Assembly (NCBI RefSeq): GCF_049445855.1
Contig: NZ_JBMSDV010000003.1
Location: forward strand, 372,001 to 436,000
Length of the DNA: 64,000 nt
Source: JAGOCV01 sp049445855
GTDB taxonomy: Bacteria > Pseudomonadota > Gammaproteobacteria > Burkholderiales > Burkholderiaceae_C
Reading direction: 5' to 3'
Part shown: piece by piece, positions 34,659-43,625 of the stretch
Layout of the letters: each line of letters opens with the position of its first letter
How positions within the stretch are numbered: position 1 is the stretch's first letter
Program-made: the position numbers and the translations under genes
The notes under the pieces: model-generated
What the model saw: only the letters and a program-made list of their open reading frames with translations
The model's database searches: none
What the model was told of the DNA's origin: nothing

Positions 34659-35782
34659 ATTCATCGCAAGTCGCCCCCAAAGTAGCACTTATCACCGGTA
34701 TCACCGGCCAAGATGGCTCGTACCTTGCAGAATTTCTTCTGGAAAAGGGGTACGTGGTTCACGGCATCAAACGTCGTGCCTCCAGCTTCAATACCTCGCG
34801 TATCGATCACATCTATCAGGATCCGCACGTCGACAACGCAAGGTTCAAGCTGCATTACGGTGACCTGACCGATTCCAGCAATCTCACACGCATCATTCAG
34901 GAAACGCAGCCGGACGAAATCTACAACCTTGGCGCGCAAAGCCATGTCGCCGTCAGCTTCGAGAGTCCTGAGTACACGGCCGATGTCGACGGCATGGGTA
35001 CATTGCGGCTGCTGGAGGCCATCCGCATTCTGGGCTTGGAGAAAAAAACCCGCTTCTATCAGGCGAGTACGAGCGAACTCTATGGGCTGGTGCAGGAGAC
35101 CCCGCAGCGCGAGACCACGCCGTTCTATCCGCGCAGCCCGTATGCCGTCGCCAAGCTCTATGCTTACTGGATTTGTGTGAACTACCGCGAAGCCTACGGC
35201 ATGTATGCATGCAACGGGATTCTGTTCAACCACGAAAGCCCGCGACGTGGTGAAACCTTTGTCACCCGCAAGATCACCCGAGGCCTGGCCAATATCAGCC
35301 AAGGGCTGGAAGAATGCCTGTACATGGGCAATATCGATGCCCTGCGTGACTGGGGCCATGCCAAGGACTATGTGCGCATGCAATGGTTGATGCTGCAGCA
35401 GGACCAGCCCGAAGACTTTGTGATCGCCACCGGCTTGCAGTACAGCGTGCGCCAGTTCATCAACTGGACGGCAGAAGCGCTGGGAATGCAATTGCGTTGG
35501 GAGGGCTCGGGAATCGAGGAAGTCGCCTTCTGTCATTCCCGTGGGGATGGCATCGCATGCCCTAGTCATCCGATCGTTCGCATCGATCCTCGCTACTTCC
35601 GCCCCTCGGAAGTGGAAACCCTTCTCGGCGATCCCGCGAAGGCAAAGCGGAAGCTCGGCTGGGTACCGGAGATCACCGCGCAGGAGATGTGCAGGGAGAT
35701 GGTGGTAAACGACCTCGCTCAAGCAAGACAACATGCGTTGCTCAAGGCCAATGGTTATCAGGTCAACGTGAGCGCGGGGTAG
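34655..35782 (+). CDS. gmd: GDP-mannose 4,6-dehydratase
   Basis: A 375-residue extended SDR. ALITGITGQDGSYLAEFLL, HGIKRRASSFNTSRIDHIY, LYGLVQETPQRETTPFYPRS (key TPFYPRSPYAVAKLYAYW region with YxxxK) and LFNHESPRRGETFVTRKI are unmistakable. It makes GDP-4-keto-6-deoxy-D-mannose, precursor of GDP-L-fucose through the adjacent fcl, or of D-rhamnose if another reductase acts. Start at 34655 coincides with the fcl stop. Confidence 0.97.
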   Translation: MNSSQVAPKVALITGITGQDGSYLAEFLLEKGYVVHGIKRRASSFNTSRIDHIYQDPHVDNARFKLHYGDLTDSSNLTRIIQETQPDEIYNLGAQSHVAVSFESPEYTADVDGMGTLRLLEAIRILGLEKKTRFYQASTSELYGLVQETPQRETTPFYPRSPYAVAKLYAYWICVNYREAYGMYACNGILFNHESPRRGETFVTRKITRGLANISQGLEECLYMGNIDALRDWGHAKDYVRMQWLMLQQDQPEDFVIATGLQYSVRQFINWTAEALGMQLRWEGSGIEEVAFCHSRGDGIACPSHPIVRIDPRYFRPSEVETLLGDPAKAKRKLGWVPEITAQEMCREMVVNDLAQARQHALLKANGYQVNVSAG

Positions 35783-35784
35783 GC

Positions 35785-36765
35785 ATGAGCATCGAGAAAC
35801 TCAAGGAAAAGCTCCAGCGGACCGCCGCCAATCGGCTGTTTCCCGTCCAGACGCAGTTGGATGGCATTGCTTTCCTGTCGGGTGAGATGGCCGCGCGCCA
35901 GGTGCGGGCGCTGGATAGACTGAGCAGTCTGTGTGATGCCGAGTTTCGAGTGTCCTCGCAATGGGGCGAAGACGGTATCCTGGAATGGCTCGTTCACCAT
36001 CTGGACGGGATTCCAGAAACTTTCATCGAATTCGGTGTTGAGAACTACAGGGAGTCCAACACGCGTTTTCTGCTCCAGCACCGAAACTGGCGTGGACTCG
36101 TGATCGATGGGAGCGACAGGAATGTGGATTTCATACGCCGCGATTCGATCAGTTGGCGTCATGACCTCACGGCAGTCGCCTCTTTCATTACGCGCGAAAA
36201 CATCAACGCGGTTATTGTCAATGCCGGTTTCTCAGGTGACATCGGAATCCTCAGCGTCGATATCGACGGTGTCGATTACTGGGTATGGGAGGCGATTGAA
36301 TGTGTGAGTCCGCAAATCATCGTTGTTGAGTACAACTCGGCATTTGGGGACTTGTTGCCCTTGACTGTCCCTTATGCGTCGGATTTTGTCCGGGCTCATG
36401 CTCACTTCAGTAACCTTTATTACGGGCTGTCCATCCGCGCGGCAGAGCACTTGGCGACCAGACGAGGATACAAGCTGGTAGGCACGAACACGGCCGGTAG
36501 CAACGCGTTCTTTGTGCGTCAGGACAAGGCGGCGGAAATTCTTCGCCGGCTCGACTCTGTGATTGTCCGGCCGTCGCGCTTCAGGGAGGGCCGTGACACG
36601 GATGGTGCGCTGGGTTTCACGCGTCCCGCTGATCGGTCAAAAGCCTTGGCGGATCTCCCTGTCATCGATGTTTCGACGCAGATCCGCATTCCGCTCGGAG
36701 AGGCGGGCGAACTGCATTCACCTCATTGGCAGGCGCTGCTTTGCGGCCGCTTGCCGACACCGTGA
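35785..36765 (+). CDS. FkbM-like putative methyltransferase of polysaccharide clusters
   Basis: A 326-residue soluble protein. The N-terminal ~55 residues are a helical leader; then come SSQWGEDGILEWLVHHL, FIEFGVENYRESNTRFLL, WRGLVIDGSDRN and SVDIDGVDYWVWEAI. This order of acidic loops resembles SAM-binding FkbM-type enzymes, with IEFGVENY in the place of the glycine-rich loop. It begins two bases after the gmd stop and ends inside the next start (TGATG). Sugar O-methylation is a reasonable guess; the SAM loop is divergent, so activity is uncertain. Confidence 0.6.
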   Translation: MSIEKLKEKLQRTAANRLFPVQTQLDGIAFLSGEMAARQVRALDRLSSLCDAEFRVSSQWGEDGILEWLVHHLDGIPETFIEFGVENYRESNTRFLLQHRNWRGLVIDGSDRNVDFIRRDSISWRHDLTAVASFITRENINAVIVNAGFSGDIGILSVDIDGVDYWVWEAIECVSPQIIVVEYNSAFGDLLPLTVPYASDFVRAHAHFSNLYYGLSIRAAEHLATRRGYKLVGTNTAGSNAFFVRQDKAAEILRRLDSVIVRPSRFREGRDTDGALGFTRPADRSKALADLPVIDVSTQIRIPLGEAGELHSPHWQALLCGRLPTP

Positions 36766-37682
36766 TGGTACTTAACGTTCTTGTTACTGGCGCGTTCGGA
36801 TTTCTGGGGCGATATGTCTCCCAAGCTTGCGCGCGTGCCGGTCACAGTGTGCGCGGCATTGGCCATGGAACTTGGGCGCGATCGGAATGGAGCCAGTGGG
36901 GATTGAGCGAATGGCGAGCTTCAGACGTGACGCTCGAAGCTCTCGTCTCGTACGCGGGCGACCCGCATGTAATCATGCATTGCGCTGGCAGCGGTTCGGT
37001 CGGATTTTCCATATCGCATCCCGTACAGGATTTCGAGCGTACCGTTGAAACAACGCGCGATGTTCTCGAATATGTGCGCTTGCACAGTCGCCGGACCCGG
37101 GTCGTGCTCCCGTCGAGCGCGAGTGTTTATGGCGACGCGAGGGATATTCCCATCAGCATTGGTGCCCCGCTGATTCCGGTGTCGCCCTATGGGGTACACA
37201 AGAAAATAGCGGAGGAACTGTGCAGTTCTTATGCCGGTCATTTTGGCATTTCGGTTGCTGTGGTTCGGCTTTTCTCGATATACGGCGCTGGACTTCGCAA
37301 ACAGTTGTTGTGGGACGCGTGCACCAAGCTTTCACGGGGCGCTGCGACCTTCGGTGGGACAGGGGAGGAGATGCGGGATTGGCTGCACGTGGAGGATGCT
37401 GCTCGCTTGCTACTCGCAGTGGGACAGGACGAGCAAACCAGTCCACTTTTTCTCAACGGTGCCACGGGCGTCGGTGTGCCTACCGCAAGAATCATCCAGC
37501 TTATTGCCGACGAATTTGGTGCTTACGGGTCAGTGCGGTTTTCTGGCGTCAATCGCCCGGGCGATCCCTTGCACCTCGTCGGTGACATCGACGCAAGCCG
37601 AGCGCTGGACTGGAAGCCGGAAAAGGTACTGGAGATAGAACTTGAGCGCTATGTCCGATGGTTCAAGGCAGGTGCAGTGTGA
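36765..37682 (+). CDS. NAD-dependent epimerase/dehydratase, sugar-nucleotide type
   Basis: A 305-residue extended SDR. NAD loop VTGAFGFLGRYV, catalytic Ser in LPSSASVYGD, YxxxK as SPYGVHKKIAE, then VVRLFSIYGAGLRKQ and RDWLHVEDAARLLL. It could be a reductase or epimerase on a 4-keto sugar nucleotide; proximity to gmd allows a role in GDP-sugar diversification, e.g. an alternative reduction of GDP-4-keto-6-deoxymannose (inference). Coupled to both neighbours. Confidence 0.75.
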   Translation: MVLNVLVTGAFGFLGRYVSQACARAGHSVRGIGHGTWARSEWSQWGLSEWRASDVTLEALVSYAGDPHVIMHCAGSGSVGFSISHPVQDFERTVETTRDVLEYVRLHSRRTRVVLPSSASVYGDARDIPISIGAPLIPVSPYGVHKKIAEELCSSYAGHFGISVAVVRLFSIYGAGLRKQLLWDACTKLSRGAATFGGTGEEMRDWLHVEDAARLLLAVGQDEQTSPLFLNGATGVGVPTARIIQLIADEFGAYGSVRFSGVNRPGDPLHLVGDIDASRALDWKPEKVLEIELERYVRWFKAGAV

Positions 37683-38869
37683 AGCGCATTGGTTTCATTC
37701 TTCACGCCAACCAGAATGATTGGCTTGGCGGGCTCAGTTACTTCCGCAATTTGTTGCGGGCAGTTTTCTCCAACCCGGGACGCGGCATTGAGCCGGTACT
37801 GCTGTTGCCGCCAGTTTTCCCTGGAGAGACCTTGGCCGGATTCCCTGAAGCTGAAACCATAACAACGCCGCTGGCAAGCCACCGGCACCCTACCCGATTG
37901 GCGGGCAGGATCGCGTCGAACGTGTTGGGTCGTGATCTCGCACTGGAATCGCTCCTGCAAAGGAGAGGCATAGAGGCGTTATCGCACTCAGGCGTCATCG
38001 GTTCGCGAAGCGAAATCCCCGCAATAAGCTGGATTCCTGATTTCCAGCACTTGCGTATGCCGGATTACTTTTCCCGGCGTGAACTCGATGCGCGCAACAA
38101 TCATTTCTCTCAACTCGCCAGCAAGAGCAGCCGTGTCATTCTCAGCAGCAATGATGCGCAACGTGACTTTGCCTCTTTTGCACCTCATGCGCAGCAAAAA
38201 GCCAGAGTGCTGCATTTTGTTTCGTGGTTCGAAAACATCGGTCTTGCTCTCTCTCGGGAGGAACTGGAGGCCCGCTTCGGGATTGATCGACCTTACTTTC
38301 ATTTGCCCAATCAGTTCTGGGCGCATAAAAACCACGAGGTGGTCATCGAGGCGATCGGGATTCTCCAAAGGCGTGGCGTCAATGTGTTAGTGCTGGCCAC
38401 CGGAAAAACCGAAGACTACCGAAAAGCAGGTCATTTCTTGCAGTTGATGGGCCGTGTCAAGGAACTTGGTATCGAGGACAACTTCCGCCCGCTGGGAGTC
38501 GTCAAGCTGCCGGAACTACAGTCGCTGATGCTGAACGCACTTGCCTTGATCAATCCATCCAACTTCGAGGGTTGGAGCACGACCGTCGAAGAGTCCAAGT
38601 CACTCGGCCTGCCGATCATTCTTTCGGACATTGCTGTCCATGTCGAGCAGGCCCCCCGCCTGGGACAGTATTTCAAGGCGGGATCGCCTGAAGATCTTGC
38701 GGATGTCATGCTGAGGACCATGCGGGAGCGCGATCCGCTATTGCTTGAAGAGGCGCGCCAATCGGCCGCAGTGGCGCTTCCCTGTCGGATCCGGCAGTTC
38801 GGCGAAGCCTATGAGGAAATTGTGATGAGCGCCATTGACGATTGCTGTGAACTGGAGAGCAAGGAATGA
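37679..38869 (+). CDS. GT4-type glycosyltransferase (group 1)
   Basis: A 396-residue GT-B protein. It starts at GTG 37679, overlapping the previous stop by four bases (GTGA), giving VKRIGFILHANQNDWLGGLSYF, with the glycine-rich acceptor loop. The C-terminal nucleotide-sugar domain has FHLPNQFWAHKNHEVVIEA, RPLGVVKLPELQSLMLNA and NPSNFEGWSTTVEESKSLG, in which the two glutamates are the E-x7-E motif. No membrane segment. Donor unknown. Coupled to wzm by ATGA. Confidence 0.82.
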   Translation: MKRIGFILHANQNDWLGGLSYFRNLLRAVFSNPGRGIEPVLLLPPVFPGETLAGFPEAETITTPLASHRHPTRLAGRIASNVLGRDLALESLLQRRGIEALSHSGVIGSRSEIPAISWIPDFQHLRMPDYFSRRELDARNNHFSQLASKSSRVILSSNDAQRDFASFAPHAQQKARVLHFVSWFENIGLALSREELEARFGIDRPYFHLPNQFWAHKNHEVVIEAIGILQRRGVNVLVLATGKTEDYRKAGHFLQLMGRVKELGIEDNFRPLGVVKLPELQSLMLNALALINPSNFEGWSTTVEESKSLGLPIILSDIAVHVEQAPRLGQYFKAGSPEDLADVMLRTMRERDPLLLEEARQSAAVALPCRIRQFGEAYEEIVMSAIDDCCELESKE

Positions 38870-39708
38870 GGGCATCTGAATCTTCCAAGGACGAATTGGT
38901 CATTGAAGCTGGAAGTTCGCCTCGCCAGTACGCCCGCACTGTCTGGCAGTACCGGGGTTTGCTGCGCATACTTTCATGGCGTGATATCAAGGTACGTTAC
39001 AAGCAAACCGTCATGGGTGCGGCTTGGGCGCTGTTGCGTCCTTTGCTCACCCTGGCCATCCTGACGATTGTTTTCAGCAAGATCGCCCGTCTGCCTTCCG
39101 AAGGAAGCGCGCCCTATGTGCTCCTGGTGTTGTGCGGGCTGTTGCCTTGGCAGTTCTTCGCTGCCGGCCTTTCCGATGCGGCAGGCAGTGTTATCGATAA
39201 CGAGAAGATCGTCAGCAAGATTTACTTTCCCAGGCTCGTTATTCCCGTGAGCGCCTTGGCCGTTTGTGCGGTCGATTTCCTGATCTCGCTTGTCATTCTC
39301 GCTGGCATATTTGCTTACTACAGATTCATCCCGGACTGGCATTTGCTTGCTCTACCCGTGGTGCTTCTGTTTGCCATACTCGCTGCCTTAGGCCCGGGCT
39401 TGCTGCTGGCTGCGTTGAACGTGAAGTACCGAGACTTCCGGTACGTCGTCCCATTCATTGTCCAGATGGGCATCTACGTCTCGCCTGTTGCCTACAGCAC
39501 CAGTCTTATTCCCGAAAGCTGGCGAACTTTGTATTACCTCAATCCAATGGCGGGCCTTATCGACGCATTTCGCTGGACAGTGCTGGGCAGTGAGTTCACC
39601 CCATGGTGGCCGGGGGTGGGTTTGTCGCTGTGTGTGCTATTGGCGTTGCTGGCAATGGGGGTGCTGTATTTCCGCGCCACTGAGCGTTCGTTCGCCGACA
39701 ATATCTGA
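38866..39708 (+). CDS. wzm: Polysaccharide ABC exporter permease Wzm
   Basis: A 280-residue inner-membrane permease with six predicted helices. The cytoplasmic N-terminus ends in LSWRDIKVRYKQTVMGAAW, the defining family motif (exactly before helix 1). FSKIARLPSEG, LLPWQFFAAGLSDA and NVKYRDFRYVVPF follow, and MGIYVSPVAYS precedes the last helices. Together with the ATPase four bases on it would flip the complete lipid-linked glycan. Confidence 0.92.
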   Translation: MRASESSKDELVIEAGSSPRQYARTVWQYRGLLRILSWRDIKVRYKQTVMGAAWALLRPLLTLAILTIVFSKIARLPSEGSAPYVLLVLCGLLPWQFFAAGLSDAAGSVIDNEKIVSKIYFPRLVIPVSALAVCAVDFLISLVILAGIFAYYRFIPDWHLLALPVVLLFAILAALGPGLLLAALNVKYRDFRYVVPFIVQMGIYVSPVAYSTSLIPESWRTLYYLNPMAGLIDAFRWTVLGSEFTPWWPGVGLSLCVLLALLAMGVLYFRATERSFADNI

Positions 39709-39712
39709 CCTT

Positions 39713-40978
39713 ATGTCCTACGCGATCAAAATCGAAGGCCTTGGCAAGCGCTATCTGCTGTCACATCAGCAGAAGGCGCGATACCACTCGCTGCGCGACA
39801 CCATCACAGAACGGGCGCAACACGCCGCACAGGCTGTCCGCCGCCTGATGGGCGGGATGGGATCTGATACTGATCCTGCGCGCGAGGAGTTCTGGGCATT
39901 GAAGGATTTTGACCTGCAGATCGAGCAAGGGGAGCGGTTGGCGATTGTGGGGCGCAATGGCGCTGGCAAGTCAACGCTGCTGAAGCTACTCAGTCGTGTG
40001 ACGGAACCAACGTGCGGACGCGCGAGGTTGCGTGGGCGCATGGCCAGCCTGCTCGAGGTCGGAACCGGCTTTCATCCAGAGCTGACAGGGCGGGAAAACA
40101 TCTACCTGAACGGCGCGATTCTCGGAATGGGCCGCCCGGAGATTGATCGCAAGTTCGACGAAATTGTTGCCTTTGCCGATGTCGAGAAATTCCTGGATAC
40201 GCCCGTCAAGCGCTACTCCAGCGGCATGTATACGAGACTAGCATTTTCTGTAGCGGCTCATCTAGAAACCGACATCCTGATCATTGACGAGGTGCTGGCG
40301 GTCGGCGATGCCGCATTCCAGCGCAAATGCCTTGGCAAGATGGATGACGTGGGACGGGAGGGACGCACGCTGCTATTTGTGAGTCACAACATGGCAGCGG
40401 TCGAAACACTTTGCAATCGCGCGGTGCTCTTGGCTGGCGGCAGGCTTGTGGATGTCGGCGAGACCCGGAGGATCGTCGAGGCCTACTCGGAGACGTGGCG
40501 AAAGGCTGTTGACCTGAATGATCGCCATGATCGAAGTGGGACTGGGCGAGCGAGAATCGAATCCATTGTCATGGAGGCGGACTCGGGCGAGCAGACCTTC
40601 AGAATAGCTTCGATGGAAAGCGTCAGCTTCATCGTTACAGTATCAATGACTGCCGAAGCCGTCGGCAAGAAGGTGGATCTGATCCTGATCGTTTGCGATG
40701 GCCGCGACAATCGAATAATCCCGCTCTATACAGAATGGGCCCAAAGTGATCTCGAGGTCTCGGGCGAACTCCACAGGTTCCGCTGTCGCGTTCCTGGGGG
40801 CTTGCCATTGGTTTCAGACACCTATTGGTTGACTGCTGCAGTGTTGATCGGCGGCGTCAATGCGGACAAGCTTGATCGCGCGCTGGAGTTCGAAGTTGTC
40901 CCATCGCAAAGTTTTGCCGATGGGTTGGTGTTGAATCCTGCATTCGGCCAAGTCCTTGTTGAAAACATCTGGGAGTAA
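39713..40978 (+). CDS. wzt: Polysaccharide ABC exporter ATPase Wzt with C-terminal domain
   Basis: A 421-residue subunit. The ATPase part (residues ~1-255) has the long N-terminal exporter insertion, Walker A GRNGAGKSTLL, signature YSSGMYTRLAFS, Walker B ILIIDEVLAVGD and FVSHNMAAVE. The C-terminal ~165 residues are a beta-rich extension (from RARIESIVMEADSG to FGQVLVENIWE) in the position of the Wzt carbohydrate-binding domain, which in E. coli O8/O9a reads a terminal cap. The presence of modifying enzymes right downstream fits that mode (inference). Confidence 0.9.
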   Translation: MSYAIKIEGLGKRYLLSHQQKARYHSLRDTITERAQHAAQAVRRLMGGMGSDTDPAREEFWALKDFDLQIEQGERLAIVGRNGAGKSTLLKLLSRVTEPTCGRARLRGRMASLLEVGTGFHPELTGRENIYLNGAILGMGRPEIDRKFDEIVAFADVEKFLDTPVKRYSSGMYTRLAFSVAAHLETDILIIDEVLAVGDAAFQRKCLGKMDDVGREGRTLLFVSHNMAAVETLCNRAVLLAGGRLVDVGETRRIVEAYSETWRKAVDLNDRHDRSGTGRARIESIVMEADSGEQTFRIASMESVSFIVTVSMTAEAVGKKVDLILIVCDGRDNRIIPLYTEWAQSDLEVSGELHRFRCRVPGGLPLVSDTYWLTAAVLIGGVNADKLDRALEFEVVPSQSFADGLVLNPAFGQVLVENIWE

Positions 40979-40984
40979 TTAAAC

Positions 40985-41791
40985 ATGCTTGAATCGACCA
41001 TTGCAACGGACTTGGCCAAACCTGAGGGCGTTACTGGTGCGAGTGGCCGGGGGCGTTTATTGAACCTTGAACGTGCCAATTTCAGGTATGAGCCTTTTCC
41101 GATTGGAATCATCCGCGACATCTTCGAGCCTTCTTTTTACGGAAGATTGGTGAAAACTTTTCCACCAGTCGAACTCTTTCGCTTCATGCAGGATCATGGT
41201 GACAAATGGTCCTTGTCGCAGTTCAATCATCCAGACCAGTACTACAAGTTCCTGGATTCCAATGCGGACTGGAATCACCTGCACAAGGTGATGACGAGTA
41301 CTGACTTCATCGATCAGGTGATTGATGTGTTGGCTAAATCCAAGATTGACCTTGGCCTCAGGTCGATGCCAGAGACGAACGTATTGCGGAGATTGCGAAA
41401 TGCTTTACGGGGTCGCCATGTTCCTGGCGCATTGCAATCGCGGTTTGAATTTTCGATGATGAGGGCTGGGGGCGGACACATTCTCCCGCATACGGACTCA
41501 CCTCAGAAGCACATTACCTTGGTGGTAAGTATGGTCCAGCCAGGCGAGTGGGACCAGGCGTGGGGCGGAGGAACAGATCTCATGCGTCCCGTCGATCTGA
41601 GCGACAATTTCAATTTCCGCAACCGGTATCTGCGTTTCGATGAAGTTGAGACGATCGATACTATGGCGTACGAACCGAACCAGTGCGTCATTTTCATCAA
41701 GACGTTCAACTCCCTGCATGCGGTCAAACCCATGACAGGGCCGCACGATGTGTTGCGACGGACATTGACTGTCAACATCGAGTCAATCTGA
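40985..41791 (+). CDS. 2OG-Fe(II) oxygenase-like protein
   Basis: A 268-residue protein with the double-stranded beta-helix metal triad: HTD at 169-171, distal His245 in SLHAVKPM and the 2-oxoglutarate arginine at 258 or 259 in RRTLTVNI, all spaced as in prolyl-hydroxylase-like enzymes. WGGGTDLMRP and CVIFIKTFNS are further typical strands. The substrate is unknown; the location six bases after wzt suggests hydroxylation or oxidation of the glycan or its carrier. No signal peptide, so it acts in the cytoplasm before export. Confidence 0.72.
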   Translation: MLESTIATDLAKPEGVTGASGRGRLLNLERANFRYEPFPIGIIRDIFEPSFYGRLVKTFPPVELFRFMQDHGDKWSLSQFNHPDQYYKFLDSNADWNHLHKVMTSTDFIDQVIDVLAKSKIDLGLRSMPETNVLRRLRNALRGRHVPGALQSRFEFSMMRAGGGHILPHTDSPQKHITLVVSMVQPGEWDQAWGGGTDLMRPVDLSDNFNFRNRYLRFDEVETIDTMAYEPNQCVIFIKTFNSLHAVKPMTGPHDVLRRTLTVNIESI

Positions 41792-41803
41792 GTTGGTCTT
41801 GAG

Positions 41804-42832
41804 ATGCAATCCTGGGCAAGGCATTTGCTGAAGTCGAGAGATGTCTTGTCGAGACTGTACCGGCGTCTGGGCGTATTCCGTAGACACGCCGGAAAGTCGG
41901 CTTCCCTCGTAGATCTCCCTGTCGCAGACTACGAAAAGGTCGGTTTTGTCTGGCGGCCTTATGTGATGCGTTTGAATCGCCCCAACCAGAAGACAGCGGC
42001 AGTTGCGACAGATGCCATGGGTTTTCGTGTTTCTCACCACGGCGCAAGAGAATTTTGCTTTGCCGAGTACACAAGTCGAGGTGACGCATCTGTTCTGCTG
42101 GGTAACTCCGTTGCATTTGGCGTAGGGGCTTCAAGTGACGAGGCATCGCTTGCGAGTCAGCTCGCGCTGATCTCTGGTCGTCCTTGGTTCAATTTGTCCA
42201 GCCGGGCATCCAACATCATGCAGGACGTCATGTCCTTGCTGCTGCTGGGCGCGTCGCAACATCATGACATCGTCCTGATGTCGGGCGTCAATGATTTGCT
42301 GTTTGCCCTGCATTTTGAAAGTGCGGACCCTCATTTCCCGGTCTTTTGGGGCAATGATCAATTCTCGAAGTTGAATGAAATCAGCGCAATCGAGCCGCAT
42401 GATCGCAGACTGAAGCTATCGCTTGATGAGCGCTACGCGCATGCACTTGCGAGCATTGATCGCGCTTTTCTTCTTCTTGCGCGCTTCGCCGTAAACAGGG
42501 AGTCACGCATACTTTTCGCGCTTCAACCATTGCTTGCCTGGATGGACAAGCCATTGCATGTGAACGAGGCAGCGATGTGTGAGAGGTGGGATCTTGTTTC
42601 CAGCGGGTTTCGTGCAACGCATAGGCCTGAAGTGATCGTGCCATGGAAATCCCGATTTGCACTGGATATCAGCGCTCTGTGTCGCAAGCACCAGATAGAC
42701 TTTCTTGACTTGAATGTTCAACCCTCGCTGCTCACAGGCGAACATCTGTTTGTGGACCGCATCCATCTGACTGACCGCGGACAACGGATCGTTGCCGCGC
42801 TGGTGCTGGATGCGCTCGATTCTTCTAGGTAG
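41804..42832 (+). CDS. SGNH/GDSL hydrolase-like protein
   Basis: A 342-residue soluble protein. Three SGNH blocks can be placed: block I LLGNSVAFG with Ser102 as nucleophile, block III SGVND (Asn163), and block V DRIHLTDRG with Asp318 and His321. The oxyanion glycine block II is less clear. Such proteins in polysaccharide clusters transfer or remove O-acetyl groups. No transmembrane acyltransferase partner is seen, so a free esterase or transferase is possible. Start 12 bases after the oxygenase stop. Confidence 0.7.
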   Translation: MQSWARHLLKSRDVLSRLYRRLGVFRRHAGKSASLVDLPVADYEKVGFVWRPYVMRLNRPNQKTAAVATDAMGFRVSHHGAREFCFAEYTSRGDASVLLGNSVAFGVGASSDEASLASQLALISGRPWFNLSSRASNIMQDVMSLLLLGASQHHDIVLMSGVNDLLFALHFESADPHFPVFWGNDQFSKLNEISAIEPHDRRLKLSLDERYAHALASIDRAFLLLARFAVNRESRILFALQPLLAWMDKPLHVNEAAMCERWDLVSSGFRATHRPEVIVPWKSRFALDISALCRKHQIDFLDLNVQPSLLTGEHLFVDRIHLTDRGQRIVAALVLDALDSSR

Positions 42833-42837
42833 GTGCA

Positions 42838-43623
42838 ATGATGTTGAAACTTCGCGAGATCGTACGCAGGACATTTCGATTCTTCGGGCTGGAGGTGAGA
42901 CGGGTGAGTGCGCCGGGATCCCGATACGAGAAGAACGTTATGTATGAGGCGGACGTTCGTTACCATGAATTGCGGGCTAAGGGGCTCGCGATGACGGGAA
43001 GTCCGGACGGCAAGATCAGAAGCATTGAAAAGCAATACAACACGATCCAGTTTCTGCGACTGGTGGTGGCGATGAAAGGCAGCATTGCAGAATGCGGAGC
43101 TTTCAAGGGACTCGGCAGTTTCATGTTCTGCCATACGCTGCGCCAGTCGGATCCGTCGTATGACGGTAAAGACTTTCTGATATTCGATTCGTTCGAAGGG
43201 CTGAGCGAGCCAGTCGCGCAGGATGTGATTGAGGATGCCCGCGTCGGTTCGGCAGGGCAAGCTTACATGGGAGCAGGATCTTTCCATGGCGGGCTGGAGC
43301 ATGTACGTCATGCTCTGCGCGAGTTCCCGGCGATCGAGTTCCATCAGGGTTGGATACCAGCCAGTTTCAAGGATTTGCGGGAGCGGCAGTACCGTTTTGT
43401 TCATATTGATGTAGATCTTTACGAGCCAACGCGGGATTCTCTGGAATACTTTTATCCACGCCTTTGTGAAGGGGGAGTCATTGTGTGTGACGACTACGCG
43501 CACCTGCACTGGCCGGGGGCTCGCAAGGCGCTGGACGAATACTGCCATCCAAGGGGCATCCCCGTACTTTGTCTCACCACGGGTCAAGGCGTCATCATCA
43601 AGCGAGAAAGTTTGGGCGGGTAA
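42838..43623 (+). CDS. TylF/MycF-type sugar O-methyltransferase
   Basis: A 261-residue class I SAM methyltransferase. SIAECGAFKGLGSFMFCHTL is the SAM loop (core ECGAFKGLGS), FDSFEGLSEP the acidic loop, FVHIDVDLYEPTRDSLEYF the magnesium-binding DVDLY motif and IVCDDYAHLHWPGARKA the catalytic Asp pair. TylF enzymes methylate sugar hydroxyls in macrolides and surface glycans. Placed after wzt, it is a candidate for a chain-terminating cap methylase (inference). Confidence 0.85.
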   Translation: MMLKLREIVRRTFRFFGLEVRRVSAPGSRYEKNVMYEADVRYHELRAKGLAMTGSPDGKIRSIEKQYNTIQFLRLVVAMKGSIAECGAFKGLGSFMFCHTLRQSDPSYDGKDFLIFDSFEGLSEPVAQDVIEDARVGSAGQAYMGAGSFHGGLEHVRHALREFPAIEFHQGWIPASFKDLRERQYRFVHIDVDLYEPTRDSLEYFYPRLCEGGVIVCDDYAHLHWPGARKALDEYCHPRGIPVLCLTTGQGVIIKRESLGG

Positions 43624-43625
43624 AT

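Noticed and set aside
34661..35734. 357-codon minus-strand open frame opposite gmd
   Set aside because: Shadow of a strongly conserved gene in GC-rich DNA; no recognisable motif.
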